Assembly: GCF_003865075.1 (NCBI RefSeq)
Contig: NZ_BHWB01000024.1
Coordinates: 1 to 62,467 of the forward strand
DNA from: Bacteroides faecalis
Lineage (GTDB): Bacteria > Bacteroidota > Bacteroidia > Bacteroidales > Bacteroidaceae
Reading direction: 5' to 3'
DNA length: 62,467 bases
Within the stretch, counting starts at the first letter, position 1. Each line of letters opens with the position of its first letter. Shown here in pieces: positions 51,071-62,000 of the stretch. The notes under the pieces were generated by a model, which was not told the origin of the DNA, searched no databases, and worked only from the letters and a program-made list of their open reading frames with translations. The translations under genes were made by a program, and so were the position numbers.

Positions 51071-51616
51071 ATGAATCAGATAGCACAACAGCTTAAAGAA
51101 AAGAATATTGCCGAATACCTTATATATATGTGGCAAGAAGAGGACCTGGTCCGGGCCAATCATTGTTCAATGGATGAATTAGAGGCCAATGTGATTGTAC
51201 GTTATCCTGAAGAACAACGACCGGTCATGCGTGAATGGTATGAGAACCTGATTACGATGATGAGTGAGGAAGGAGTTCGTGAGACTGGACATCTACAAAT
51301 AAATAAAAATGTCATCATTAAATTGACAGAACTGCATAATGCTTTGACCTCTTCTCCTAAATTCCCTTTTTATAGTGCAGCATATTTTAAAGCATTACCA
51401 TTTATCGTAGAATTGCGTAACAAGAACGGAAAGAAAGAAGATTCTGAACTGGAAACTTGTTTTGAAGCATTGTACGGTGTGTTATTGCTCCGTTTGCAGA
51501 AAAAAGAGATCAGCGAGGGAACGGCAAAAGCCATAGAAGCTATCAGTAGCTTTCTCTCGATGTTGGCGAATTATTATGATAAGGAACAAAAAGGTGAATT
51601 AAAATTAGAAGAATAA
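51071..51616 (+). CDS. DUF4924 family protein
   Basis: 181 residues, mostly helical and acidic, no signal peptide (MNQIAQQLKEKNIAEYLIYMWQ at the start is abbreviated here to its first part, MNQIAQQLKEKNIAEYL). Bacteroidetes-specific family of unknown function. Spaced 11 bp after the LysE gene and directly joined to rfbD (stop at 51616, next ATG at 51617), so cotranscribed. Confidence 0.8.
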   Translation: MNQIAQQLKEKNIAEYLIYMWQEEDLVRANHCSMDELEANVIVRYPEEQRPVMREWYENLITMMSEEGVRETGHLQINKNVIIKLTELHNALTSSPKFPFYSAAYFKALPFIVELRNKNGKKEDSELETCFEALYGVLLLRLQKKEISEGTAKAIEAISSFLSMLANYYDKEQKGELKLEE

Positions 51617-52465
51617 ATGAGAATTTTAGTGACCGGTGCCAATGGACAACTTGGTAACGAAATGCAGGTACTTGCAAAGGAAAATATGCAACATACGTAT
51701 TATTTCACAGACGTAGAGGAACTTGATATTTGTAATAAAGATGCAATTTGGGCTTATATTGCCGAAAAACAAATTGAGCTTATTGTTAATTGTGCTGCTT
51801 ACACAGCAGTAGACAAAGCGGAAGATAATCCTGAACTGGCACGCCAATTGAATTGTGAAGCACCCAAAGAATTGGCTCGTGCTGCGCAATTCCATGGAGC
51901 GGCAATGATCCAGGTTTCCACAGACTATGTTTTCGATGGCACAGCTCATACTCCTTATACAGAAGATTGTGAACCTTGTCCGGACTCCGTATATGGTACT
52001 ACCAAACTGGCAGGAGAGTATGAAGTGATAAATAACTGCAAGCAAGCAGTAGTAATCCGTACTGCATGGCTTTATTCAACCTTTGGTAATAATTTCGTGA
52101 AAACAATGCTCCGTCTGGGGAAGGAACGCGACAATCTGGGTGTGGTTTTTGATCAGATAGGAACTCCTACTTATGCCAACGATTTGGCTCAGGTTATTTA
52201 TTCTATTATAAATAAAGGTATAGTTCCCGGAATTTATCATTTCAGCAATGAAGGTGTTTGTTCATGGTATGATTTTACGGTGGCAATCCATCGTCTGGCA
52301 GGAATAACCTCATGCAAAGTAAGACCTTTGCACACAGCTGAATATCCTGCAAAAGCGAACCGCCCGGCTTATTCAGTACTTGATAAAACAAAAATAAAAA
52401 CGACATTCGGTATCGAGATTCCTCATTGGGAAGAGAGTTTGGAACGATGCTTGGAAAAATTATAA
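51617..52465 (+). CDS. rfbD: dTDP-4-dehydrorhamnose reductase
   Basis: 282 residues. Rossmann motif GANGQLGNEM binds NAD(P)H. STDYVFDGTA and the catalytic Y-x-x-x-K in SVYGTTKLAGEYE mark an extended short-chain reductase of the RmlD type. It makes dTDP-L-rhamnose, the last step of the rhamnose-precursor pathway for surface polysaccharides. The other rml genes are not nearby. One base separates it from prfC. Confidence 0.92.
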   Translation: MRILVTGANGQLGNEMQVLAKENMQHTYYFTDVEELDICNKDAIWAYIAEKQIELIVNCAAYTAVDKAEDNPELARQLNCEAPKELARAAQFHGAAMIQVSTDYVFDGTAHTPYTEDCEPCPDSVYGTTKLAGEYEVINNCKQAVVIRTAWLYSTFGNNFVKTMLRLGKERDNLGVVFDQIGTPTYANDLAQVIYSIINKGIVPGIYHFSNEGVCSWYDFTVAIHRLAGITSCKVRPLHTAEYPAKANRPAYSVLDKTKIKTTFGIEIPHWEESLERCLEKL

Positions 52466-52466
52466 T

Positions 52467-54041
52467 ATGGCAGATAATACAGAAATTCAGAGAAGGCGTA
52501 CGTTCGCCATTATTGCACACCCGGATGCAGGTAAGACTTCATTGACGGAAAAGTTATTGCTTTTTGGAGGTCAAATCCAGGTAGCAGGTGCTGTAAAGAG
52601 TAATAAAATTAAGAAAACGGCTACTTCCGACTGGATGGAGATCGAGAAGCAGCGTGGTATTTCGGTGACAACTTCCGTGATGGAATTTGACTATCGGGAT
52701 TACAAAATTAATATTCTCGATACTCCGGGTCACCAAGACTTCGCTGAAGATACTTACCGGACATTGACTGCTGTAGATAGTGTTATCATTGTAGTGGATG
52801 GAGCGAAAGGTGTTGAAACACAGACTCGTAAATTGATGGAAGTATGTCGTATGCGCAATACACCGGTTATTATCTTTGTGAATAAAATGGACCGCGAGGG
52901 TAAAGATCCGTTTGATTTGCTGGATGAATTGGAGGAAGAGCTACAAATCCAGGTACGTCCTTTGTCTTGGCCAATTGAACAAGGTCCTCGCTTCAAAGGC
53001 GTTTATAATATCTATGAGCAACAATTGAACCTGTATCAACCTTCCAAACAAGTTGTGACGGAAAAGGTAGAAGTTGATATTCATACGGAAGAATTGGATA
53101 ATCAAATCGGAAAGCAGTTAGCAGATAAGCTACGTGGTGATTTAGAACTGATAGAAGGAGTTTATCCGGAACTGGATGTAGAGTCATATTTGGCGGGAGA
53201 TTGTGCTCCGGTATTTTTTGGTTCTGCTTTGAATAACTTTGGTGTTCAGGAATTGTTGAATTGTTTTGTAGAGATTGCTCCGAGTCCCCGTCCAGTGCAA
53301 GCGGAAGAACGTGAAGTGGAGCCGGACGAATCAAAGTTCACCGGATTTATATTTAAGATTACTGCCAATATTGATCCGAATCATCGTTCTTGTGTAGCTT
53401 TCTGTAAGGTTTGTTCCGGTAAATTTGTGCGTAATGCACCTTATTTACACGTCCGTCATGGTAAGACGATGCGTTTTTCTTCGCCTACACAGTTTATGGC
53501 ACAGCGGAAAACAACAGTTGATGAAGCTTATGCAGGGGATATTATCGGTTTGCCGGATAATGGTACCTTTAAAATTGGTGATACATTGACAGAAGGAGAA
53601 ATGCTTCATTTCCGCGGATTGCCGAGTTTTTCACCGGAAATGTTCAAGTATATTGAAAATGCCGATCCAATGAAACAGAAGCAATTGGCAAAAGGTATTG
53701 ATCAATTAATGGACGAAGGTGTAGCTCAGTTATTTGTCAATCAATTTAATGGTCGTAAGATTATTGGTACGGTAGGGCAGTTGCAGTTCGAAGTAATTCA
53801 GTATCGTCTGTTGAATGAATATAATGCTTCCTGTCGTTGGGAGCCGGTAAGTCTTTATAAGGCTTGTTGGGTAGAGAGCGACGATCTCGAAGAACTGGAA
53901 GCTTTTAAGAAACGTAAATATCAGTATATGGCGAAAGATAGGGAGGGACGAGATGTATTCCTGGCCGACTCCGGCTATGTACTTCAAATGGCTCAAATGG
54001 ACTTTAAACATATTAAATTTCATTTCACGAGCGAGTTTTAA
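52467..54041 (+). CDS. prfC: Peptide chain release factor 3
   Basis: 524 residues. GTPase domain with P-loop AHPDAGKTSLTEKLL, switch II DTPGHQDF and NKMD, then domain 2 and the RF3 C-terminal domain (GQLQFEVIQYRL). It recycles RF1 and RF2 from the ribosome after termination. Last gene of the LysE-DUF4924-rfbD-prfC run. A 16-bp imperfect stem follows downstream. Confidence 0.96.
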   Translation: MADNTEIQRRRTFAIIAHPDAGKTSLTEKLLLFGGQIQVAGAVKSNKIKKTATSDWMEIEKQRGISVTTSVMEFDYRDYKINILDTPGHQDFAEDTYRTLTAVDSVIIVVDGAKGVETQTRKLMEVCRMRNTPVIIFVNKMDREGKDPFDLLDELEEELQIQVRPLSWPIEQGPRFKGVYNIYEQQLNLYQPSKQVVTEKVEVDIHTEELDNQIGKQLADKLRGDLELIEGVYPELDVESYLAGDCAPVFFGSALNNFGVQELLNCFVEIAPSPRPVQAEEREVEPDESKFTGFIFKITANIDPNHRSCVAFCKVCSGKFVRNAPYLHVRHGKTMRFSSPTQFMAQRKTTVDEAYAGDIIGLPDNGTFKIGDTLTEGEMLHFRGLPSFSPEMFKYIENADPMKQKQLAKGIDQLMDEGVAQLFVNQFNGRKIIGTVGQLQFEVIQYRLLNEYNASCRWEPVSLYKACWVESDDLEELEAFKKRKYQYMAKDREGRDVFLADSGYVLQMAQMDFKHIKFHFTSEF

Positions 54042-54053
54042 GCCCACTGGAGG

Positions 54054-54126
54054 TTATACGGATTTGCATGGATTGAAGGTTTGAAATGCCTGTTTATTCT
54101 ATTGAAACCGATGCAAATCTGTATAA
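54054..54126. other. Inverted repeat downstream of prfC
   Basis: 54054-54069 (ttatacggatttgcat) pairs with 54111-54126 (atgcaaatctgtataa) over 16 bp with one G-T pair, around a 41-base loop. No T-run follows, so terminator function is uncertain; it may be a structured 3' end or a degenerate repeat. Confidence 0.45.
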
Positions 54127-54252
54127 TCTGTAGTAAACCTTCACTTACGATTTATACTTTTTTATCCCTCCCTTATTTTATTTTATAATAAATTATTGGT
54201 AATTTCGGACGCTTTTAGAGCATCACGACTTAAATAACTAATAGTTTATTAT

Positions 54253-54513
54253 ATGGAAAATATCGAAACAGCGATCCTGCTGATGGTAGTCGGAATGGCT
54301 ACAGTATTTGTTATTCTGCTGATTGTGATTTATTTAGGTAAATTACTTATTTCCTTGGTCAATAAATATGCTCCCGAAGAAGTGGCTCCTGTAAATAGGG
54401 AAGCACAGAGAGGTCCTGCACCTATTCCGGGTAATATTTTAGCTGCTATTACAGCTGCTGTAAATGTAGTGACACAAGGTAAAGGAAAAGTCACTAAGGT
54501 AGAAAAATTATAA
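54253..54513 (+). CDS. Sodium-pump decarboxylase gamma subunit (OadG-like)
   Basis: 86 residues: one N-terminal membrane helix (about 9-31, MVVGMATVFVILLIVIYLG), then a proline/alanine-rich cytoplasmic tail. This small protein anchors the biotin subunit to the membrane pump in oxaloacetate or methylmalonyl-CoA decarboxylases. First gene of the three-gene decarboxylase operon. Confidence 0.85.
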   Translation: MENIETAILLMVVGMATVFVILLIVIYLGKLLISLVNKYAPEEVAPVNREAQRGPAPIPGNILAAITAAVNVVTQGKGKVTKVEKL

Positions 54514-54544
54514 ATGAATCATTAAAGTATAAGCACTGAAAAAC

Positions 54545-56377
54545 ATGAAAAGAGAAGTAAAGTTTAGTTTGGTTTTTCGAGATATGTGGCAATCTGCCGG
54601 AAAATATGTACCTCGCGTAGACCAACTTGTAAAGGTTGCACCTGCCATCATTGAAATGGGATGTTTTGCCCGAGTGGAAACAAATGGTGGAGGTTTTGAA
54701 CAAGTCAATTTATTGTTTGGAGAAAACCCCAATAAAGCCGTGCGCGAGTGGACAAAACCGTTCCATGAAGCCGGTATACAAACACATATGCTCGACCGCG
54801 CATTGAATGGACTTCGTATGAGTCCTGTTCCAGCTGATGTCCGTAAATTATTCTATAAGGTAAAGAAAGCACAAGGTACAGATATTACTCGTACATTCTG
54901 TGGACTGAATGATGTTCGTAACATTGCTCCGTCTATCACTTATGCCAAGGAGGCTGGTATGATTTCACAATGTTCTCTTTGTATCACTCATTCGCCTATT
55001 CATACGGTAGAGTACTATACCAACATGGCGTTGGAGCTTATTAAATTAGGAGCGGATGAGATTTGTATTAAGGATATGGCCGGTATTGGTCGCCCTGTTT
55101 CATTAGGAAAGATCGTGGCAAATATTAAGACTGCTCATCCTGAAATACCTATCCAGTATCATAGCCATGCGGGACCCGGCTTCAATATGGCAAGTATTCT
55201 TGAAGTATGCGAAGCAGGCTGCGATTATATTGATGTAGGCATGGAACCTCTTTCTTGGGGAACTGGTCATGCTGATCTCCTCAGTGTACAAGCGATGTTG
55301 AAAGATGCCGGATTTCAGGTACCTGAAATTAATATGGAAGCTTATATGAAAGTGCGTGCCATGATTCAGGAGTTTATGGACGATTTCCTTGGGTTATATA
55401 TCAGTCCGAAGAATCGTTTGATGAACTCGCTCTTGATTGGCCCCGGACTTCCGGGCGGTATGATGGGTAGTTTGATGGCGGACTTGGAATCAAATTTGGA
55501 ATCTATCAATAAATATAAGGCAAAACACAATCTGCCGTTTATGACTCAGGACCAACTTCTTATCAAACTGTTCAATGAAGTTGCTTATGTATGGCCACGT
55601 GTCGGTTATCCTCCGTTGGTGACTCCGTTCAGTCAATATGTAAAGAACCTTGCCATGATGAACGTTATGGCAATGGAAAAAGGTAAGGAACGTTGGGGCA
55701 TGATCGCTGATGATATCTGGGATATGCTCTTAGGCAAAGCGGGGCGCCTACCGGGTAAATTGGCTCCTGAAATCATCGAAAAAGCAGAGCGGGAAGGACG
55801 TAAATTCTTTGAGGGGAATCCTCAGGATAATTATCCTGATGCTCTTGATAAGTTCTGTAAAATGATGAAGGAAAACAAATGGGAAACGGGACAGGATGAC
55901 GAAGAGCTCTTTGAATATGCGATGCACCCAGCTCAGTATGAAGCCTATAGAAGTGGTAAGGCTAAAGAAGATTTCTTGGAAGATGTAGCAAAACGTCGTG
56001 CCGAGAAAGATAAATCTCCACAGGAGGATGCTAAACCAAAGACATTGACTGTACAGGTAGACGGACAAGCATATCGTGTGACAGTGGCTTATGGTGATAT
56101 TGAACTTTCTGCTACTCCGACAGCTGCAGCAGCTCCGACAGGAGAAGGAAAAGATGTGCTCTCTCCATTGGAAGGTAAATTCTTCCTGGTGAAGAATACA
56201 CAGGAAACCGCACTTAAGGTCGGTGATGCTGTGAAAGAAGGAGATGTGATATGTTATGTTGAGGCGATGAAGACTTATAATGCTATCCGTGCAGAATTTA
56301 GTGGTACGGTAACTGCTATCTGTGCTAATCCGGGAGATACTGTTTCAGAAGATGATGTATTAATGAAGATTGGGTAA
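54545..56377 (+). CDS. Biotin-dependent decarboxylase/carboxylase alpha subunit (OadA-like)
   Basis: 610 residues. An N-terminal carboxyltransferase TIM barrel of the pyruvate-carboxylase/OadA type has the metal motif YHSHAGPG; an Ala-rich linker (ATPTAAAAPTGEG) leads to a biotinyl domain with modified Lys576 in VEAMKTYN. It transfers the carboxyl of oxaloacetate to biotin, which the membrane beta subunit then decarboxylates. Its stop overlaps the next gene's ATG by one base. Oxaloacetate is the likeliest substrate given the transferase type. Confidence 0.9.
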   Translation: MKREVKFSLVFRDMWQSAGKYVPRVDQLVKVAPAIIEMGCFARVETNGGGFEQVNLLFGENPNKAVREWTKPFHEAGIQTHMLDRALNGLRMSPVPADVRKLFYKVKKAQGTDITRTFCGLNDVRNIAPSITYAKEAGMISQCSLCITHSPIHTVEYYTNMALELIKLGADEICIKDMAGIGRPVSLGKIVANIKTAHPEIPIQYHSHAGPGFNMASILEVCEAGCDYIDVGMEPLSWGTGHADLLSVQAMLKDAGFQVPEINMEAYMKVRAMIQEFMDDFLGLYISPKNRLMNSLLIGPGLPGGMMGSLMADLESNLESINKYKAKHNLPFMTQDQLLIKLFNEVAYVWPRVGYPPLVTPFSQYVKNLAMMNVMAMEKGKERWGMIADDIWDMLLGKAGRLPGKLAPEIIEKAEREGRKFFEGNPQDNYPDALDKFCKMMKENKWETGQDDEELFEYAMHPAQYEAYRSGKAKEDFLEDVAKRRAEKDKSPQEDAKPKTLTVQVDGQAYRVTVAYGDIELSATPTAAAAPTGEGKDVLSPLEGKFFLVKNTQETALKVGDAVKEGDVICYVEAMKTYNAIRAEFSGTVTAICANPGDTVSEDDVLMKIG

Positions 56378-57612
56378 TGAACGAAATATTTGAAAACTTA
56401 TATGACATGACTGCATTCAGCAATATTATTGCTGAACCGCAGTTTCTGATAATGTATGCCATAGCGTTCGTCCTCCTTTATCTGGGTATAAAGAAACAGT
56501 ACGAACCATTGCTGTTGGTTCCTATCGCTTTCGGAGTATTGCTTGCAAACTTTCCCGGTGGAGACATGGGAGTCATTCAGGCTGACGAAAACGGAATGGT
56601 GATGGTGAACGGAGTTTGGAAGAACATCTGGGAAATGCCTTTGCATGATATAGCCCACGAATTGGGGTTGATGAACTTTATCTACTATATGTTGATTAAA
56701 ACCGGTTTCCTTCCTCCGATCATCTTTATGGGTGTCGGTGCTTTGACGGATTTTGGACCGATGTTGCGTAACATCCGTCTTTCTATTTTCGGTGCTGCCG
56801 CGCAGGTGGGGATCTTTACTGTGCTGTTGGTAGCTATCTTGATGGGATTCACTCCGAAAGAAGCAGCTTCATTGGGTATTATTGGCGGTGCGGATGGTCC
56901 GACTGCTATTTTTACAACAATCAAACTGGCTCCTCACTTGTTAGGCCCTATTGCGATTGCAGCATATTCTTATATGGCACTTGTTCCGGTTATTATCCCA
57001 TTAGTAGTGAAACTGCTTTGTTCTAAGAAAGAGTTAAGTATCAACATGAAAGAACAGGAAAAGAAATATCCGTCTACTACCGAGATAAAGAATTTACGTG
57101 TACTGAAGATTATTTTCCCGATTGTAGTTACAACCGTTGTTGCACTTTTCGTTCCGAGTGCAGTGCCTTTGATTGGTATGTTAATGTTCGGTAATCTGGT
57201 GAAAGAAATTGGAAGTAACACCTTCCGTTTGTTTGATGCGGCTTCTAATAGTATCATGAATGCTGCTACCATCTTCTTGGGGTTATCTGTAGGAGCGACG
57301 ATGACAACAGAAGCTTTCTTGAATTGGACGACTATTGGTATTGTGATTGGCGGTTTCCTTGCATTTGCTCTTTCCATTGCGGGCGGTATTCTGTTTGTGA
57401 AAGCAGTGAACTTATTCTCAAAGAAGAAAATTAATCCGCTGATTGGAGCTACCGGATTAAGTGCAGTTCCAATGGCTAGTCGTGTAGCCAACGAGATTGC
57501 TTTGAAATATGATCCGAAGAATCATGTATTACAATACTGTATGGCAAGTAATATTTCTGGAGTAATCGGTTCGGCTGTTGCTGCGGGAGTGCTGATCTCT
57601 TTTTTAGCTTGA
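56377..57612 (+). CDS. oadB: Sodium-translocating decarboxylase beta subunit
   Basis: 411 residues with about 9-11 membrane helices and the family motifs GVGALTDFGPMLRN and GIIGGADGPTAIF. It decarboxylates carboxybiotin and exports Na+ with the released energy. It forms one enzyme with the alpha and gamma products encoded just upstream, giving the cell a sodium gradient during anaerobic growth. The downstream gene is convergent. Confidence 0.94.
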   Translation: MNEIFENLYDMTAFSNIIAEPQFLIMYAIAFVLLYLGIKKQYEPLLLVPIAFGVLLANFPGGDMGVIQADENGMVMVNGVWKNIWEMPLHDIAHELGLMNFIYYMLIKTGFLPPIIFMGVGALTDFGPMLRNIRLSIFGAAAQVGIFTVLLVAILMGFTPKEAASLGIIGGADGPTAIFTTIKLAPHLLGPIAIAAYSYMALVPVIIPLVVKLLCSKKELSINMKEQEKKYPSTTEIKNLRVLKIIFPIVVTTVVALFVPSAVPLIGMLMFGNLVKEIGSNTFRLFDAASNSIMNAATIFLGLSVGATMTTEAFLNWTTIGIVIGGFLAFALSIAGGILFVKAVNLFSKKKINPLIGATGLSAVPMASRVANEIALKYDPKNHVLQYCMASNISGVIGSAVAAGVLISFLA

Positions 57613-57634
57613 TTTAATTTAGTGTAAATAATAG

Positions 57635-57688
57635 TTTGTGGGCACGGAATCTTCCTTGTTTTCTTCAAGTAAAGAAACTCTGTGCCCC
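57635..57688. terminator. Weak hairpin between convergent operons
   Basis: gggcac and gtgccc bracket an imperfect stem between the oadB stop (57612) and the TolC-gene stop (57714). Pairing beyond six bases is patchy. It is a plausible but weak bidirectional terminator. Confidence 0.35.
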
Positions 57689-57713
57689 CTGTTATATATT
57701 TTTGTGATAACTA

Positions 57714-58985
57714 TTATTCGCTAGTCACTTTTCTGTATTCTGCAATTGCCATCTTTTCTGCCAGATATGCGTTGATCACGTTGGTTTGTGCCTGTGTCCA
57801 TGATAATTGAGCAGAGAGTACATCCACCATATTTGATTTTCCTTCATTATAGGAAAAGGAAACAATTTCCAAATTCTCATTGGCTAACTTCATATTTTCA
57901 TTAGCAGTCTTCACTTGTTCTTCCGTTTCTTTTAGTTTGGTCAAAGAACCGGATAACTCTTCGCTAATGTTATCTTCCACATAACTTTGCTGTAGTCTCT
58001 GCATATTAATATATGCTTTCTGCTGGCGGTTCGTCTTAAATCGGGCACCCCAACGGAAAATAGGAATATTCAGATTGACACCCACAATGGGGTTGAATGA
58101 AACATCATAGCCCAGATTAGGTGTTCCCGTTGCCCATCCACCACTGAAATACATATTTAGTTGTGGATTGAATTGACTGAGAGCAGCTTTACGTTGTGCC
58201 TGACTCTTCATTATATTTACTTCTGTACTGGCATAGTCTGCACGTTGCTGTAATACATCTCCCAGAGATAGGACTTTTACAGGTTCGGAGGGTATACTGA
58301 TAGAATATAAACTATCCACCGGAGTATTAGGTTCTTCACCCATCAGAATATTTAGTTTCTGCAGTGCTAACGTATAGTTCTGACGAGCTTTGATATATTG
58401 CAATTCCGCTTCTTTCAACCGGGTAGAAATCATTAACAAGTCTATACGGCTAATCTTTCCGTTGTCGAAACGATCCTGTATAATATCGTATTGTTGTTTG
58501 ATTATACTTTGATATTTGTCAGCAGCTTGAAGCATGGCTTTCGAGGCAGAGGCATTCCAGTAGACTGCATCACTCTGGTAATGTATCTGGTCTAAAGTCA
58601 GCTCTTCGTTGAGTTGGTCCAGTTTCTCGTCCGCTTTCGCAATCTTATGTTGGGCATTCAGTGCACCACCTGTATATATAGGTTGTGAGACAATGAATAC
58701 TCCTTGATAAGTATGATTGCGGTATTCTCCCAATGGCTCGTTCCAGGCACTTAGATCACTCATGTTTAGCGTTCCGTCTGCACTAAGGTCTATTTTCGGA
58801 AGGAAACCGGTATGAGCTATTTTTCTGGCCTCGCTACTTGCCATTGTTTTTAGTTTTTGCTGTTTCAGTAGTTGGCTGTAAGCTTCTACTTTATCCCGAT
58901 AAGCTTCGCGGCTTAGATACGGTTGTTGTGCTACCACGTCGAAACCGAGGGTTAGTAGAAATAGCGTTATGAGTTGAATTTTCAT
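57714..58985 (-). CDS. TolC-family outer-membrane efflux protein
   Basis: 423 residues from MKIQLITLFLLTLGFDVVAQ at 58985, a signal peptide. Long amphipathic helices in two similar halves (about 20-200 and 210-423) form the TolC tunnel pattern. It is the exit duct for the RND pump encoded 40 bp upstream in the same operon. Confidence 0.9.
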   Translation of the reverse strand: MKIQLITLFLLTLGFDVVAQQPYLSREAYRDKVEAYSQLLKQQKLKTMASSEARKIAHTGFLPKIDLSADGTLNMSDLSAWNEPLGEYRNHTYQGVFIVSQPIYTGGALNAQHKIAKADEKLDQLNEELTLDQIHYQSDAVYWNASASKAMLQAADKYQSIIKQQYDIIQDRFDNGKISRIDLLMISTRLKEAELQYIKARQNYTLALQKLNILMGEEPNTPVDSLYSISIPSEPVKVLSLGDVLQQRADYASTEVNIMKSQAQRKAALSQFNPQLNMYFSGGWATGTPNLGYDVSFNPIVGVNLNIPIFRWGARFKTNRQQKAYINMQRLQQSYVEDNISEELSGSLTKLKETEEQVKTANENMKLANENLEIVSFSYNEGKSNMVDVLSAQLSWTQAQTNVINAYLAEKMAIAEYRKVTSE

Positions 58986-59025
58986 ATTCTTAATTTGCAA
59001 TTTTACGTTTTACAATTTATGATTC

Positions 59026-62000
59026 TCATCCTTTGATCCGTTGAATGGCACAGTAAGCTACTGGAAGAACAAAAAGTGTTAATGCAGAAGCTACCAACAA
59101 TCCTCCCATAATTGTAGCTGCCATACCACCAAACATGGCATCAAACAATAGAGGTAACATACCCAGAATGGTTGTTCCTGAAGCCATTGCTACCGGGATG
59201 ATACGGCTGGTTGTTGCACTAATGACAGCGTCCAGCGGCTTTTTTCCTGTTGCCGCTTCCAAATCAATCTGCTCAACCAATACAATGGCATTTTTGATAT
59301 TCATACCAATCAACCCCAGAAGACCAAGTATGGAGAAAAAATCAAATGATTTGCCAAGTACAATCAATCCAAGTACGATGCCGATAAAAATCAACGGTAA
59401 CATTAATAGAATAACTATCGGCTTGCGGTATGTTCTGAACAGGAATAACAGTGTCACGAACATCAGGAAGAATGTTAATGGCAGGTTTTTAGCCAATGCC
59501 TCATTTGATTCCACTTGACTTTCCTGTTCTCCGAAATACTTCATTGTATATCCCTCCGGTATTTTGATCTCATTCTGTACCTGCGACCATACCTGGTTAA
59601 AAGCCGTAATCGCATTTATTCCACGACGTGGATCACATTGAGCCATCATTACCATCTGCCGATTATAATCCTTCACGTTTGAGAAGCGAAATTGAAAATC
59701 AAAATCAGATACTACTTGTTCAAGACTCGTCGTTTCATTTCCAGCTCCGAACACAGGCAGCGTACGCAAATCGTTGATTTGGAAAGCATCTACTGTGTTA
59801 TCCTTCAGTAAAATGGGAAGCACTTGGTCACCTTGACGATATTCTCCCAAAGTCATACCGGTAGTACCGATTTGGATGCTTTGTGCCATTCCTTGTCGAG
59901 ATACGCCAAGCGGTTGTGCCCGTTCAGGACTATATACAGGCTTCCAAACCGGAATCTTGTTTCCCCACGAATTGCGAATATTAATCAAGTCCGGATTCTG
60001 ATGCATTATTTCCAATGCTTGGTTGGTAAGAGCTATCAATGTATCTGTATTCGGACCGATGAAACCAATTTCAATTGCAGCATCTACAGCAGGAGATAAT
60101 TTGAAAAGGCTTGTACGTGTGATGGCATTCGGATAATTGGCTCTCATATATTCATCAAAATCTTTTTCGTACTCCTTAGTGTATTTGCTGTCAGTCAATT
60201 CTATGAGTATATTAGCAAAGTTCGGTTTAGGACCTACTGATGTAGAAGCCAGATAATACCGAAGTGGTGTACTGCCAAATGTAATGGAGACGGTTTTCAC
60301 TTCCGGTTGTTTCTTCAAGTGTTCTTCCACTTTTTTCATCTCTTTCACTACATCATTAATGTTGTAGCCGTCCGGATAAAATACATCAGCCCGGAAATAA
60401 GGTTTGTCCAAGGAAGGGAAGAAGTTTTGTGGCATCATTCCCATAATAGTTAATGATACAATGAAGAGAACTACCATAGCACTGAGCGTCAGTGCCTTTT
60501 TACGTATCAGTACTCCCAGAATAGATCCAAACTTATGATAGAAAGGTTTGTCATATGGATCTTTTCCATCCCCATCTTTTTTCGCCTTTAAGATAAAGTT
60601 ACCAAAGACGGTTGTTTGAGTCAAGGCTAGTACCCAACTCAATCCCAGTGAAATGGCTAGTACCACAAATAAAGGCTTTACAATTTCTGCTACGGCAGAA
60701 GGAGCCAGATAAAGTGGTAAGAACGAACAAATAGCAATGAATGTTGCTCCGAGTAATCCCCATTGAGGTCCCGTAGCTCCATCAATAAGTGCTTTCCGAC
60801 GGTTTACACCACGAGCGATAGCAATTTGTGCGTTATCAGTTACCACAATGGCATTATCCACCAACATTCCCATGGCAATGATGAATCCTGCTAATGAAGT
60901 ACGATTTAATCCTACTCCAAAGAAAGACATGATGAGCAAAGTACCTCCGATGGAGAAAATCAGTGAAGAACCGATAAGAATTCCTGCACGGAGCCCCATT
61001 ACAAACATAATAATGACAATAACGATTAAAATTGATTCTATCAGATTGATGATGAAACCATTATTTGCTTCATTGGCGATTTCATTTTCCAGATAGAGAC
61101 TTTGTAATTCCAATCCTAAAGGCATTAGAGGTAACAGCTTGTTCAGTTTTACTTTTACATTTTCACCTGTTTGCACTACATCTCGTTGTGGGTCGGTAGA
61201 TACACCGATCCCAATTGCCCGTTTCCCATTTACATGCATGATATTGGATGGCGGATCGAGATAACCTTTTTCAATAACAGCGATATCTCCTAATTTTACC
61301 TGTCCTGCTTTGGTCGTAATGACTTGGTTACGGATATCGTCTACAGTGGCATACATACCGTTGGCAGTTACTCGTAGCTGTTGTTCGCCTGCCCGTATCT
61401 CACCGGTGTTAATAATCTGGTTCTGTGATTGCAGCAGACTGGCAAGCTGTTTTGGATCAATACCCATACCTACGAGTTTATTGGTCGAAATAAAGATATT
61501 TATTACTTCTGTTTGTACTCCGAATAAAGCAACTTTCATCACTCCGTCAGCTGTGACAACTTGGGTTTTAATTCGTTCTGCCCAATTACGCATTTCTTCG
61601 TAAGAAAATCCGTCATCTGACGTTAGTCCGTAATAAATGCCGAATACATCTCCGAAGTCGTCCGAAACTGTCGGAGTTGAGGCACCTGCAGGAAGTTGTG
61701 GTTGGATATTAAGTACTTTACGACGCAGTTCGTCCCATTTTTGTGGAATGGAGCTTGCGGCAAGTGAAGGTTGTAGTTCAAATGTAATTTTAGAAAGACC
61801 GTACATCGATTCTGATTTAATCTTGTACACTCCACTCATACTTTGTATCTCTCGAGAGATAGGTTCGGTGATCAGCCGTTCTACTTCTGCCGGTTCGGCT
61901 CCCGGATAGCGCGTCATGATGACCGCTGATTTAATAACGAAGGGTGCATCTTCTTTCTTTCCGAGTTTTCCGAAGGAGAAAATACCTCCGATAAGCAATA